Shown here: positions 1 to 12,841 of the stretch, piece by piece
Layout: each line of letters starts with the position of its first letter
Position numbering within the stretch: the first letter of the stretch is position 1
Origin: Brasenia schreberi
Lineage: Eukaryota > Streptophyta > Magnoliopsida > Nymphaeales > Cabombaceae
Direction: 5' to 3'
Length of the DNA: 64,000 bases
Assembly (NCBI GenBank): GCA_036023115.1
Contig: JAYKKT010000073.1
Location: 14,323,001 to 14,387,000, forward strand
The notes under the pieces: generated by a model
The model's input: only the letters and a program-made list of their open reading frames with translations
Databases searched by the model: none
Told to the model about the DNA's origin: nothing
Translations under genes and position numbers: made by a program

Positions 1-2722
1 CATATAAGTCTAAAGAAGTTGAAAAAATTAACCAACTTTTACTTATTGCCTAATTTTTATGATATCACTTTTAATAAGTGTGAAGCCTGCATACAAAGGA
101 AAATGACTACCAAAGAGGTAACTAGGGTAACAACCCTATTAGAGATAATTCACACAGATTTATGTTGATCATTTAGAGTAAGAACACATCGTGGAAATGT
201 TTATTTTATAACCTTTATAGATAATTAATCGATATATACTTATATATATCTCTTATCACATAAATCTGAGGCACTTTAAGTATTCAAAGAATATAAGCAA
301 GAAATAGAGAATCAATTGGGCCATACAATCAAAGTCTTGAGATTAGATAAAGGTTGAGAATATACCTCATCAAAATTTTTAGAATTCTGCAAAGACTTTG
401 GTATTGCAAAACAAAATACTATGCCCAAGACACCTCAACAAAATGGTGTAGCAGAGAGATATAATAGGGCATTACTCAACATGACAAGGTCAATGTTAAT
501 TGATGTCTCTCTACCAAGGATATTTGAGGGAGAAATAGTAAGTACAACTGTTTATATACTCAATAGAGTACCATGTAAAGTTGTATTCTCTATACCATAC
601 GAGATGTAGTTTTGGAAGAAAACCAAACCTAGGTAATCTCAAGAGATGATGATCTATTGCTCATATAAATATCCTTGATTAGTCTAGAGATAAGCTAGAC
701 AATAGGTCCTTAAGATGCATATTTATTGGATATCCTAAATGATCTAAAGGATATCAATTTTATCATAAGGACCATAAACTGATAGAAAGTAGGAATATAG
801 AATTCTTAGAAGAAACTAAGAATGACATCCTTGAGAATGATGATGATTATATCGATGATCTAGTAGGTCTAGATCAATCATCTTTTGAATCCATTAATGA
901 GCTTTTTGGACAACGTTAATCTTTAAGTGGACACAAAATGTTTAGGATCACATTGTCCTACTTGAAGGATTATCACACATACCTTGTAGAGAATGTGTGT
1001 AATTTAGTAAATTTAGATGAGTTGACTGATAACTTGACTTATTAGCAAGCTATTAACTTATCTGAATTCTCAGACTGAGAAAAAGTCATAGATGAAGAAA
1101 TTGAATCCATTGGTAAAACAAATTCTGAGAATTGACTGATTTACCAAGAGAAAGGAAAGTTATAGGTTGAAAATGAGTTTTCAAAAAGAAATATAAAGTC
1201 GATGGTTCGATCGACAAGTTTAAAACGAGGTTGGTTGGAATAATCCTAGCTATTTTCTAGTTGTAAAATTTGCATTCATTAGAATAATCCTAGCTATATC
1301 AGCATATTATGATGTGGATTTATATTAGCTAGTTGTAAAGATTACTTTTTTAAATGAAGATTTAGATGAAATCATATATATACAGCAACCCGAAGGATAT
1401 AAAATTGAAGTCGAAGAAGATAAAGTATATAGGTTGAGAAAATCCCTATATGACCTGAAATAGTCATATCGCCAATGGTATTTGACTTTTCAAAATGCCA
1501 TAGTTGAACTTGGGTTTGTGGCTAATGAACTTGATCACTGTGTATATGTATGAAACAATGGGAGCTACTTTGTCATTTTATCTTTATATATAGATTACAT
1601 ATTATTAACTGGGAATGACAATGAGATGATTGTCAAAATCAAATCATGGTTAAACTCAAGGTTCAAAATGAAGGATATGGGGGAAGCATCCTATATCTTG
1701 GGTATAAAGATTTCTCGAGATAGAGAATCAAAACTTCTATGATTAAATCAGGAGGGATATATTGATTATATCTTTAAGAAATTCAAAATGGGTGAATGCA
1801 AGTCAGTATCTACACGTGTTGCAAAAGGGGTTAAATTGAGTAAGACTGATTATCCCGATGAAGGAGACGATAAACCCAATGTTCCTTATGCACAGGTTGT
1901 GGGTAGCCTGATGTATATTATGTTATGCACAAGACCTGATATCAGCTTTGTTGTTGGTCTTTTAAGTAGATATCAAAGTAATCCTAGATGACAACATTGG
2001 ATAGCTGTGAAAATGATTCGAAGATATCTTAAAGGAACAAAAGACTTGAAACTTTGTTTTCAAGCAGATGAACTGAAAGTGATAGGATACTCAGATGTTG
2101 AACAACAAATCAACTTCGGGACAAATATTCTTATTTGGAGGTGGTGGTGTTTCTTGGGCATGTAAGAAACAAGGTTGTGTAGCATTGCATACACAAAAGG
2201 CTGAGTATGTTGCTTGCAATATGGCTGCTACTAGTACCATTTGGATAAGCCGCTTCATACGTGATTTGAAGCTGGATATAGCCAACAAGCCGGTTGTTAT
2301 ATATTGTGACAATAGTGCAGCAATTACTTTTATTAAGAGTGAAACTGATAACTAAAGAAACAAGCATATAATGGTTAAATATCACTATGTTCATGATATG
2401 CTCAAAAGAAATGAAATAACTATATGTTATATGCCAACTATTGATATGTTGGTTGACCCCTTAACAAAAGGCATATCAGAAGAATTGTTTACTAAACATG
2501 TAACCCATATGGGGTTGAGATATGCCTAGTGTATAAGTATAAAAAGTACACTTTGTTGAGAGTTATGCTGGAAAAAACACATTGCTTGTAGAAAAACCGC
2601 ATAATGGTTGTAAGTTACAATTTAATTGCAACAAGTAAATATGATACAACTTGGTAAACCCCAAAGTAGTGGGAGGAAAACCAGTGTATCAAAAAGATTG
2701 GCTCTAGTGGCTAAGTGGGAGA
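1..2722 (+). mobile_element. Decayed Ty1/copia retrotransposon (integrase, RT, RNase H), cut by window edge
   Basis: Copia pol order is visible on the plus strand. A pre-integrase Cys motif (KCEACIQRK, near 80-105) is followed by an integrase core with QQNGVAERYNR (near 433-465). Reverse transcriptase follows: YRLRKSLYDLK near 1428-1460, then YIDYILLTGND where active elements have YVDD, near 1590-1620, then MKDMGEASYILGIKI. RNase H follows: VGSLMYIMLCTRPDI near 1900, then ALHTQKAEYVA and VIYCDNSAA near 2185-2320. The end reads DPLTKGI, with a stop near 2527. Stops and frameshifts interrupt every domain, so it cannot encode a working polyprotein. Gag, the protease and the 5' LTR lie outside the window. 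Family membership is secure from motif order; the lineage within copia is not resolved. Confidence 0.93.
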
Positions 2723-3210
2723 TGTAAGTAGTGGATGGCCACTCTCTGCCCCATTACTAACAACGACCATGAAATACAAGAAGAATGCCCATCTTCTCGG
2801 ATTTCATGAGATCATATTGTTTTTTCAAAAGTTAAACGCTCTTAAAAATTGATTTTTGTTTTAAAAAAGGAAGACACACGCATGTCCCGAATAAAAGCAA
2901 ATATGGCTGTTGAAAGGGAAAGCCCAGAGCGATAAACGTGGAAGACGGAAAGCTATGTATAAATACAGAGTTTACATAACTCGAAATAGAAGAGATACTT
3001 TGATTTTTACATCTTATGAGAAAACCCTCTACGGGTAAACCCAAAACCACATACACAGTTCTATTTCATTCTCTATATAAAACACAGAGAAAGAAAGAAA
3101 GCAAAACGCAAAACCAAAGCAAGCAGTCGGCATCCGCTGTGCACAACCGAACCGAGCAGAGGCAAATGACTTCAGAGATCATCGACTGCCTCAACATGAT
3201 GCTATTCACT
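2723..3210 (+). repeat. Probable 3' LTR of the copia element
   Basis: A purine-rich tract (AAGTGGGAGA, 2713-2722) after the RNase H end looks like a polypurine tract, and the next bases begin with TG as an LTR should. A TATA-like TATAAATA lies at 2958-2965, as expected for an LTR promoter. The right end is not defined, because I found no clear CA end with target duplication. The end coordinate is therefore approximate. Confidence 0.4.
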
Positions 3211-4857
3211 CATGCATGATCATTCCTTTTTTAAGAGTAAACATAATAATATTGCCCTTGGTTCTTTTCTAAAACCCTTTAAAATTTGAAATTATACTCA
3301 ATCCAATGGAAAAACAATGACATGAGTAAACATGTCATAAATTGGTAGGATCTAGTTTTCATATATATATATATTACTCCAAACAAAATAGAGTGATCTC
3401 AGCTGTGTTCGCGATTAAATCTTATGGCAAAAGGGACTCAAGCCAAGAGCCAAAGCAAAGAGAGATAGATTGTGCTTGTAGGAGATCCACATAGGCACCA
3501 CCTAACATGCCAAGTAGATTAGAATAAACGAGGTGGAGCTGACATGGGATGAACGCCGATTATCCAAATGTTCATAAGATTTAGATGGTGATCAAGAACT
3601 TTCATCGACATACTTGGAAGATGACATACATTGTCAATTCCTAAGATGATTTTAAAAAGTAGATGGTGATCAACTTCTTCACGGATATACTTGGAATATG
3701 AATAAACCGTCAACAATATCACGTACCCATGAAATGTAGGCGAACTTCTCGAATCTTTTAGGGCATCTTGGGTTGAAAACATGAAAAGTGAGAAGTAGAA
3801 ATGATAAACTAAATATCTAGGGAATAAATGGAAGCTCAAATGATTATTTCAAGGTAAGCATGCATATTCTAATGAATAACCAGTCCACCAATCAAGAATT
3901 AATGATGGGATCATCTAAAAGAGCTCAATAGCGTCATCTATCAAGCTGGCTACTTGGATCATCGGTACATCCAGAAATTTATATGGAATGGGGCTAACTG
4001 TCTCTTAGGATGGAGCGAATTATGTATATTAATCATGGATTCGATCGTACCCTAAAAATTTTCCACCTCGCCTCAGTGTTGATCCGCCATCGAATGGAAT
4101 TGAAAGTCAAGAATAAATTCTTGGTGTTTCTATTTCTTCTATTTTCGACGTGTAGTTCACGAAATGCGTTTTATAGATAGGAGGGTCATCCCTTATATTA
4201 TTTGGCATGCTCTCATATGAACGAAAAATAGCTTTTCTCTCTCTCTCTTATTCTTGGGCTCTCTTCCCCTTACTTGGATTCTCTCTTTTTTTTTCTTTCT
4301 CTCTCAAAGGCCTTAACAAAGTCTTTCATTTTTACTCTCGTATATCTCTTCACTTTCTAAGGTAGCCTACCTTGATCTTTGACCTGACCACGCTTTCCAA
4401 AATCGGCACATCGGTGGACAACCAAGTTGGTTTACAGCTTCATGGGGTTCTGGTTGGTGGACGTAAATTAGTTCGATCTTTCCGTGTCGCGCGGGTGGCC
4501 CAACCATGCATTCTGGATGTGATCATCAAAACCGGGTTCCTCGGAGAAGGCAGAGATGTGCTTCCTTAGATGAGAAGGCGTTAGTCTTCTGCAACTGTCT
4601 GCATGATCTGCAAAGTCCGTGCGATATATACATAGTAGAACGGAGAGGTTGACATGAAGGATGCGACAAACTTTCACTTGTATTACACCCTCGCGTAATG
4701 CACGTAATCCTATAGTTGGATTGGTCTTGAAGGACACTTGAATCCAATTTCATACAACATTTAAATTTTCAATTCAACAGAAAAAAGTCAACAGTAGGAA
4801 GAAAGACATGTAAGCTTTGCATGTTAAGCAAATCTTAGCCAAGTTCAGGCTCAGTAA
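3211..4857. other. Non-coding stretch, left part of neprosin duplication copy A
   Basis: No gene is supported here. Positions 3377-3430 match 12298-12352 in the second copy, that is, the 3' end of the neprosin-like pseudogene. An imperfect direct repeat of about 80 bp runs 3583-3720. Short open frames near 4370-4750 on both strands have no recognisable similarity. The rest does not align with copy B by eye and may be inserted or diverged. Confidence 0.5.
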
Positions 4858-5250
4858 TATATATATATATATGAGAGAGAGAGAGATTTACCTGTTCAAA
4901 TACATAGTCGTGCTCAACTATTCGGCGATGGACGTAACGTTTGCCCCAAGTAAACGGCGTTACTTGTTTGCACGAAGTAACCACGCCTTAGGTTTAGAGC
5001 TTTGACTTTTCTGTAGTTATCATTCTAACATATATTGCACAAAAGGTTTAGAGTTTAGAGGTTTGAAAGCATGAAACTGTTTAATTGGGATCACTGTTTA
5101 ATATTTATGTTTCTTGATGAATGACATACGATCACCTAAATAATCACCTTTTTGTCATAAATTAGTTATTATCTACATAATGCATGCATCCAATCATCTA
5201 TCTTGTTTCTTTAATGAGACGCTCGCTTGGCCAACTTTTAGGGGTTGATT
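4858..5250. repeat. Segmental duplicate of 13580-13955
   Basis: About 370 bp are strongly alike in the two places, starting after an (AT)n(AG)n run. Shared words include TTTGCACGAAGTAACC, TTTAGAGCTTTGACTTT and GAAAGCATGAAACTGTTT. Both copies end near GATTTGAACCC, which is where the hAT-like element sits in the second copy. Confidence 0.85.
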
Positions 5251-6430
5251 TGAACCCACACGAACAGCGGTGCATTGCCTCTTCACCCTCAACACTCACC
5301 TCGCTCATGGAGTTCCCAAGCAAGGGAGGAAGACGACTGCACTATGGAAAGCAATGGTGGCTATCTCACGTCTCTCATTACACAATGCATTGAGAGTCTT
5401 CTTCTTCATTGAGCAAGTACTCGTTGCATTTTTCTCATCTTATTCATTGCTTGATGAGGGAGTAAGCGAGTGAGTAGCGTGAACTTTAAAAACATCGACG
5501 ATTGAAAGGAGACGAGCGAGTGAGAGCCATCACAGCCATCTACGTGTTGCTGCGCATTGTGAGGCTGCAGAGTGGAACTTGGGTGAAGTTCCATTACCAT
5601 TGCTGAACCTTTGGTGGATCATCGGCCATCGGTTCATGGTTGCCGCCGAAGGACTGGTGATAAGTGTCAAACTCGTTTAGGGTTTATCCAGATGGAACCT
5701 TAACCTGGCTGTCGCTCCATCACCCAATACGAATTAGGTCCTGCAATCGCTCACTTGGCATGTCTTTCTAGCAAACATGTCGACAACCAGCCTCCATAGC
5801 TTTTAGCTCACCTGCCAGGGCTCACAAATCAGTTCTATTATCAAAATTGGTCTAGATTTGGGCAACACCAAACATATGGGCCTGTCAAATGGGTATGGTT
5901 TGGGTATAATCAGTTCAAGTCTGTTGGGGGGTGAGCTCAACCGAGTTTGACCATGAAATACACACATAATAACTAAATTTGCCAATCTTATGATGACGCC
6001 AAGTCACTCAAACACAAATTTACCATATTGTAATTGTTTATAACTTTTTCTTTTTCACGATACAAATTTGATATTTTCAACCAATAACAAAACAATTTCA
6101 GCACTTCAAATCGTCGGAATGTATCAGAAAACAATTCCAAGGGCTTAACTGTCGGAACCAATTTCGGCGGTTTTCTTATTTTCGAGATTTTTTTAAATAC
6201 TGGAAATTTATTTCTAATAGTTCTATGAAACATTTTTAGCGGTTTGAACATTTGTCAGAAATGATTTTTTTATATTTATTTTTTATGGCTGACTTTTTCT
6301 AACAAACTTTTTGAGCAGTCTTTTTCGGTCGGTTTTTAACTATTACTGACTATCCCAACTACCGAAATAATGTTTCCAAAGGTTTTGATCATCAGAAATG
6401 ATAATTTTGAAACCATGGGAAATGCTCGAA
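5251..6430. other. Non-coding stretch
   Basis: No convincing coding region is present. The part 6080-6420 is AT-rich with repeated TCGGAA-type words that recur loosely at 15580-15730 in copy B. I cannot assign it to a named element. Confidence 0.4.
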
Positions 6431-7907
6431 TTTGTACTAGTATTTCTCTTTTCATTTTTTTCATGTATGTTGTTGAGCAAGTAACAATTTTTTCCAAATT
6501 GAGGACTGAACCTGCCATATTTTAATATTTATCAAAATTATTTTTCCTTTCTATTTAGACTTTTCAAATTGTATTGTTATGATTATGATAAAATTAAATT
6601 GGTTTTATTTAGATGATTTTGAAATAAATAAATCTAAAAAATTATTAATAATTTATTAAGTTAGTGAATAGGGATGTACTTGATGGTAAGGATAAACTTG
6701 CCAAGTCTAGCAACCCACATTTGGCCAAGACTATGGATTTGTTTGCAACTGTTTGTTTCGAAATGCTCATCGTTGCGTTGGCTCTGCGATGGGTAGCAAC
6801 TCTGTGACGTGCTACAATGCCAATTTCAGGAGTTTCATATGGGGTAGAAGCGGGTTGAGCTCTTGGTGTTCCTTTGTGTAATCAATTACGGTTTTTTGTT
6901 ATTTTATTTGATATATAATAAGTGGTCATATAAAACTATTGTTTAGGAAATTCATGTGTAGGATAGACTATTAGGGATCCAAGTATTGTTTGTTTAGGTC
7001 TAGTTTTAGATTATTTGAGTGTCCTTTGGTCTGAGTTTAGAGTGACTCATTAGAATATGTTTTTATTTGGTTTGTATGATTATTTAAGTTTTTTTTGAGC
7101 TCTGTGTAGAGAGTGTGCAATAATTCAATAAAATTTCAAGCTTTGAAAATTCCCTTTTTCTTTTTCTTCTTATTTCTTTCAACCGCGATGCACTCATATA
7201 ATGTGCAGTGCAAGAAAAGAGCGGATCAAGAGCCGTAAGTAGTGGACAAGACAATTTGACAAAGACGAGTTGCATGAAAGAGGGGTTACTGATCGATTCG
7301 CGAGTGGTGAACCGTGCCTTGTTGCTGGGTTTCCCTTGATTTTGAAGCCGATGGGCACCGGGTAACATAAGTTACGGTAGCATACTGCCACGAAAAAATG
7401 ATCAATAAATTTTAATGTGTTTATTGTTCTAAATCGTAGACGTAATGTACAATAAATATATCAAAACAAAAAACCGGTTTTTGAGGTGTAACTTCTTGAA
7501 TGATCAATATTGTCAAAAGAAATGACGCATGGTATCATACCTAATACTACTACGTGTGTACCATTTTACTATCCACACAACCCTTTTTCAAAAAATACCA
7601 AAATTATCTCCCATGTAAATTCTCTCTCCTATCACATCTAATTCCAACATTTTTATCTCTTCTCACCTAATTCCAATAAGGGTCTATCTTCCTAGATCTC
7701 TTTGTTTTAATGTCGGATGTTTCATTTAGCGTTGTTATCTTCTTTGTAATTGAACATTCTTACGAATCTTTTCAAAGAAAAAGAAAGAAAAAAGAATCAA
7801 GAGCAAAATAAAATAAAACAAAAAATAAAATCAATAATCAACAATAAGAATCAAGAACAAAAGAAGAATAAAATAAAATAAAAGAACATATAAAAACAAG
7901 AAAATAA

Positions 7908-7980
7908 AAAACTAGGTCAAGTTTCCAACTCGAGACTTGCTTGTACTGCATCTCTCTCATTGGGAACTTGACCTAGTTTT
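7908..7980. repeat. Near-perfect hairpin, 21-bp arms, 31-nt loop
   Basis: The left arm (7908-7928) and right arm (7960-7980) are reverse complements at 20 of 21 positions. The stem core reads CTAGGTCAAGTT. The left flank is A-rich and the right flank T-rich, so the stem extends weakly outward. The size resembles a small plant pre-miRNA or a tiny foldback element. No expression evidence can be seen in sequence. Confidence 0.75.
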
Positions 7981-8408
7981 TTTTATAGTGGCTGAAATTG
8001 AAATCAATACATTAAATAATTGATAAAAAATCAATGAAATACCCTACCAAATCACTAAAAACCTCTTTGAATTGACCCCCTTCTCTCTTTTTCTCTCTAT
8101 TTTTTTCTTTTTCTTCCTTTTTCGATCGAGTTCAAAGTACTATGAAATAGTTCAATATTGTGTATTGGATCAAGCTTCAAATCATGGAATAACTGACCAA
8201 GGAAGGGAGAGAGGATGGAGGAGAGAGAAAGATTTTCAAACATAAGGGTATCAAGATAATTTTTAGATTTTAGCAAGGACAAAATCTAAATCACAGTAAA
8301 AAAGATGTGTGGATTGTAAAAAGGGTACGTAAGTATCAATTCATATGACTTTTGCTCAAAAGAATAATTACCTTGAAGGTTTTATTTTTTTAATAATATT
8401 TCTTTGCC

Positions 8409-8423
8409 TATATTCAAAACATG
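8409..8423 (+). repeat. Target-site duplication, left copy (LINE-1)
   Basis: TATATTCAAAACATG, identical to 11844-11858. Copy B has a related unoccupied sequence at 15823-15837, which confirms this as the insertion site. Confidence 0.95.
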
Positions 8424-10804
8424 AACTCCACCCATGTAAGGATCACCCTTGCATTGCTTGTCCCAAGCCCGGATAAAGGAGGAGGGTTGTGTTAGGCTTC
8501 CAACAGCTAGCGTAAAACTTTGTTGAATTTTTATAACATAGATTACAAAAATTATGAGCATTGCTTTAGGGCGTCCCCGCCTAGAGGATACTAGTTTTAA
8601 ATTATGGTACTTAAGTAAAGAAAAGACCCGAAACAGAGTTGGTATTATCATAAATAAAGATTTAAAGGATAGTGTAGTAGACATACAATGATATAGTGAC
8701 CGAATCATGACGTTAAAATTAGTGTTAGGAGCAGAGGTTTTGAATATAGTTTGCGCTTGTGCACCCTAAGTAGGACTAGAAGATAGTATAAAGACAACTT
8801 TTTAGGAAGAGTTAGATAAGGTGATTCAAAAGATTCCACAAAGGGAGATGATTTGTTTAGGAGGAGACTTAAATGGACATGTCGGTAAAGAGGCATTAGG
8901 ATATCAAGGGATTCATGAAAACTTTGGTTTTGGAGATATAAATGAGGAAGGTAGGGAGATTTTAAATTTTGCTATGGCATTTGATCTTTTTATAGTCAAT
9001 ACAATCTTTAAAAAATGAGATGAACATTTAATTACTTATAAGAGTGGCTTATCACAAACACAAATTGATTACTTTATTTGCAGAAAAAATGATAGAGCAT
9101 GTTATAAAGATTGCAATGTAATTCTAGGAGAAAGCTTAACCACCCAACATCGACTTTTAGTTACTGATTTACAAATAAAAAAATGGACAAAGAAGAAAAG
9201 AGTGCATCGAGCTATTCAGACTAAATGGTGGAACCTCAAAAGCGAGAAAGAAGATATATTTAAATAGAAAGTCCTTGAAGGAGATGTTTGGAATTATGTT
9301 GGTACACCCTGTGATATGTGGAACAATATGGCTATACATATTAGGAAAGTGGCAAAAGATGTGTTATGTGAATCTAAGGGAGGTATACCGGCACAAAAAG
9401 AAGCTTGGTGGTGGAGTGAAGTAGTGCAAAATAAAATCAAGGCAAAGAGGGCATGTTACAAATTACATTATGCTAAGAAAACTAGTGAAACTTTAGAGGT
9501 TTATAAGAAAGCAAAGAAAGAAGTAAAAAAGGTCGTCAGTGAAGCAAAAGCTAAAATTTGAGAGAATTTATATAAAAAACTTAACTCAAAAGAGGGTGAA
9601 AGAGTACTTTTAGGATAGCTAGGGCTAGAGATAAGAAAACTAAAGATCTTAATTATGTTAGATGCATCAAGGACAAGGATGAAAAAATTCTAGTGGTAAA
9701 TGATTATATAAGAAATAGATGGAAAAACTATTTTTATAAGCTTTTTAATGAAAATAAAGATGTTAGAATTAGCTTAGGAGAGTTAGCCAAATCAGAAAAA
9801 TATATAAACCACAATTTCTACCGATGTATTCAAAAGAATGAAGTCAAAGAGGCTCTTAAACATATGAAGGGTGGTAAATCGGTAGGACCAAACAATATTC
9901 CTATAAAAGTTTGAAAAATACAAAGAGAAATGGGAATCACTTGGCTCGCAAGACTATTTAATGAAATATAGAAAAACCAAAAGATGCGTGAGGAATGGAG
10001 AACAAGTACACTTATACCCATATATAAGAACAAGGAAGACATTCAAAATTGTGTGAATTATCGAGGTATCAAGTTAATGAGCCATACTATGAAATTGTGG
10101 AAAAGAATTATCGACCGTAGGTTAAGACAAGTATCAAGTAGAAAAGAGAACCAATTTGGATTCATGTTAGGCAAATTTACTTTTGAAGCGATTCATCTTT
10201 TGAGATGTCTTATGTTACATTTTATAGTAAAAAAGAAAGTCCTTCACATGATATTTATTGATCTAGAAAAAACATAGAATAGGGTACGGAGGGAGGTTCT
10301 TTGGAGAACCTTGGGAAAAAGAGGTATCCCATTAACATACATTAACCTTATAAGAGACATGTATGATGGTGCAAAAACATGTATGAGGACTCATGAAGAA
10401 ATGACAGACTTCTTTGAAGTAAATATTGGGTTATATCAAGGATCAACTTTAAGTCTATACTTATTTATAATGGTGATGGATGAGTTAACAAAACATATTC
10501 AAGATGAAGTACCTTGGTGTATGTTATTTACAAATGACATTGTATTAGTGGAGGAGTCTAAGGAAAAAGTTAATAGAAAATTGGAACTATGGAGAGAAAC
10601 ATTAGAAAGCAAAGGCCTTCGACTTAGTAGAGTAAAGACAAAATATATGGAATGTAAGTTTGATCATTTGGTTAACTCAGAGAACATAGAAATTAAAATT
10701 GGCACACATTGCATCCCCTAAAAGGAAAGTTTTAAATACCTAAGGTCAATTTTTCAGAGTGATGGAAAAATTGACGGAGATGTTACACATAGAATTAATG
10801 TTGG

Positions 10805-11323
10805 TTGGTTAAAATGGAGAGGAGCATCTGGTATTCTTTGTGATAAGAAGATATCATTAAAGTTAAAAGGTAAATATTATAGAGCAGCAATTAGGCCTGC
10901 CATGTTTTATGGGTCTGAGTGTTGTGTAGTTAATCATCAATATGTACAAAAGATGTTTGTTACAGAAATGAAGATGTTGAGATGGATGAGTGGCCATACA
11001 AGAAAAGGCCGTATACATAATGAGGTTATTAGAAACAAATTAGGAGTGGCACCAATAGAGGATAAAATGAGTGAATATCGTTTAAGATGGTTTGGACATA
11101 TAGAAAGAAGATCAAAAGAAGAACCCGTAAGAATGTTAGAAAAACTAAATTTGGAAAGTATTAAAAGAGCAAGAGGACGACCACAAAAGTGTTGGAAAGA
11201 AACAATAAAAAATTATCTAGCTTATTGTGAGTTATCTGCTAAGATAGCATACGATAGGGATCTGTGGAAACAAAGAATCCATGTAGCCGACCCCATCTAG
11301 TATGGGAAAAGGCTTAGTTGTTG
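10805..11323 (+). repeat. LINE 3' segment, first copy of a 519-bp direct repeat
   Basis: This segment starts at TTGGTTAAAATGG, runs through the RT C-terminal block (VQKMFVTEMKMLRWMSGHT) and ends in the first TTG tail. The second copy follows directly at 11324-11843. The two copies differ at many single bases, so this is not a simple recent slip. Confidence 0.9.
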
Positions 11324-11843
11324 TTGGTTAAAATGGAGAGGAGCATCAGGTATTCTGTATGATAAGAAGATACCATTAAAGTTAAAAGGTAAATATTATA
11401 GAGCAGCAATTAGGCCTGCCATGTTTTATGGTTCTGAGTGTTGGGCAGTTAATCATCAACATGTACAAAAGATGTCTGTGATAGAAATGAAGATGTTGAG
11501 ATGGATGAGTGGTCATACAAGAAAAGACCGTATACATAATGAGGTTATTAGAAACAAATTAGGAGTGACACTAATAAAGGATAAAATGAGAGAATATCAT
11601 TTAAGATGGTTTGGACATATAGAAAAAAGATCAAAAAGAAGAATCTATAAGAAAGTATGAAAACTAAATTTGGAAAGTATTAAAAGAGTGAGAGGACGAC
11701 CACAAAAATGTTGGAAAGAAACAATAAAGAATGATATAGCTTATTGTGAGTTAACTGCTAACATGGCACATGATAGGGTTCCGTGGAAACAAAGAATCCA
11801 TGTAGCCGACCCCGTCTAGTATGGGAAAAAGCTTAGTTGTTGT
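11324..11843 (+). repeat. LINE 3' segment, second copy of the 519-bp direct repeat
   Basis: The same segment appears again with its own frame damage and ends AGTTGTTGT next to the right TSD. It encodes HVQKMSVIEMKMLRWMSGHT where the first copy reads YVQKMFVTEMKMLRWMSGHT. Origin could be template jumping between two LINE RNAs, a second truncated insertion, or unequal exchange. Confidence 0.9.
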
Positions 11844-11858
11844 TATATTCAAAACATG
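11844..11858 (+). repeat. Target-site duplication, right copy (LINE-1)
   Basis: TATATTCAAAACATG, identical to 8409-8423. Neprosin copy A sequence resumes right after it. Confidence 0.95.
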
Positions 11859-11944
11859 CATTTTGAATGTGGTTACTTCGTCGAGACATAAAAGAAGAGA
11901 ATTTCCAAAATTGGCTATAAAATATATAATTTTATAATATAACA

Positions 11945-12249
11945 ATTCATATCTTATATGTATAAAATATATACTTTTTATAGATGACTTAAATTTGGTT
12001 ATGATATTTTCACAATGATATGACTTGATGTGAGCATATTATATATCTTTAATATATAAAAGTTGTATCATGTACAATTTTATATAAATGTGATAAATGT
12101 TATTGACATTTATAGCAAACATATGATATGATTATTAACATTTACAACAAACATCTGTTGTGGTCATTCTGGCTGGAAAGAGAAATAGAAACAAAAGAGG
12201 ATTCCAGTTGGATCTTGGCATGTATTAGAGTCCAACCTAACACCCAACG
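11945..12249. other. AT-rich spacer between duplication copies
   Basis: No coding or repeat signature is recognised. The first 180 bases are strongly AT-rich. Confidence 0.4.
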
Positions 12250-12789
12250 TGTTTACATCCGCTGAGAGAGAGAGAATACAATCAAATGGGTGCTCTGGAC
12301 AAAACAAAATGAAGTGATCTCATCTGTGTTCATGATTAAATCATATGGTACAAAGTTTACTTCCATCCAGTTTGCAGCTTCCTCACGTACAAGCACCATG
12401 GCCTCTTCCCGCCCCCCGTCGAAATACAACAAGTTATAACAACGGGGATCAGTAACACCTTTTACAGGATTATTAGGTGACGACCGCTGGAAACGTTTAT
12501 CGTTGCCTTGAATGACCATTGCATCCTTGAAGAATGCTACAGATCAGCTTCGACTTTCATCACCAGGTATAGGCATGACACTTTTTCCCATCTCAACAGA
12601 AGACCTAAGGTTATCCACGGAAACCTCTCCTCCGACGTCAACTAAAGTAGCACCTCCTCTCAATTGTGATACATGCTGGGATGGATAATGCCCAATCACT
12701 TGCCCATCGAACTTGAAAACTCAGTCTCCGTCTGGATCGTGTTCAGAGTACATTCAACAAGGAGAAAACGAGACTATAAACAGCCTGCT

Positions 12790-12841
12790 AAATGATAAAA
12801 TCTCTCTCCCTCTCTCTCTTTATATATATAGAGAGAGAGGA
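12790..12841. repeat. Compound CT-TA-GA microsatellite
   Basis: A CT run, a short TA run and a GA run follow one another, which makes the whole self-complementary. The same design occurs at 58005-58075 and 58190-58270. Confidence 0.8.

Larger units (their letters stand above)
8424..11843 (+). mobile_element. RTE-type LINE, full-length but inactivated
   Basis: This non-LTR element has a single pol ORF. The 5' end is a short leader (8424-8580). Endonuclease pieces follow: CLGGDLNGHVG near 8855-8885 and SGLSQTQIDYFICRK near 9045-9090. The reverse transcriptase follows: GGKSVGPNNIPIKV near 9870-9912, NYRGIKLMSHTMKLW near 10055-10105, IFIDLEKT near 10250, and YQGSTLSLYLFIMVMDEL near 10435-10490. 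The catalytic FADD-type box reads FTND (near 10525), so the active site is damaged. The C-terminal block has the typical RLRWFGHIERR. Several in-frame stops and frameshifts are present. The element ends in TTG repeats, as RTE elements do. It lies inside neprosin copy A and is flanked by a perfect 15-bp TSD. The 3' end is doubled (see the 519-bp repeat). Confidence 0.93.
3377..11905 (-). pseudogene. Neprosin-like gene region, copy A (relic fragments)
   Basis: Five blocks align in the same order with copy B downstream: 3377-3430, 4858-5250, 6430-6800, 7360-7530, and 8360-8423 joined to 11844-11905 across a LINE. Minus-strand translation of about 6690-6800 gives a decayed neprosin-domain start (ANATMSISKQTVANKSIVLA), which matches GAKATMSIWKPKV in copy B. 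Almost all of the rest of the coding region is lost or unrecognisable. About 550 bp (6802-7360) is extra relative to copy B. Neprosins (DUF239) are secreted plant glutamic peptidases; nothing here could encode one. The call rests on alignment with copy B plus the short protein match. Confidence 0.6.
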
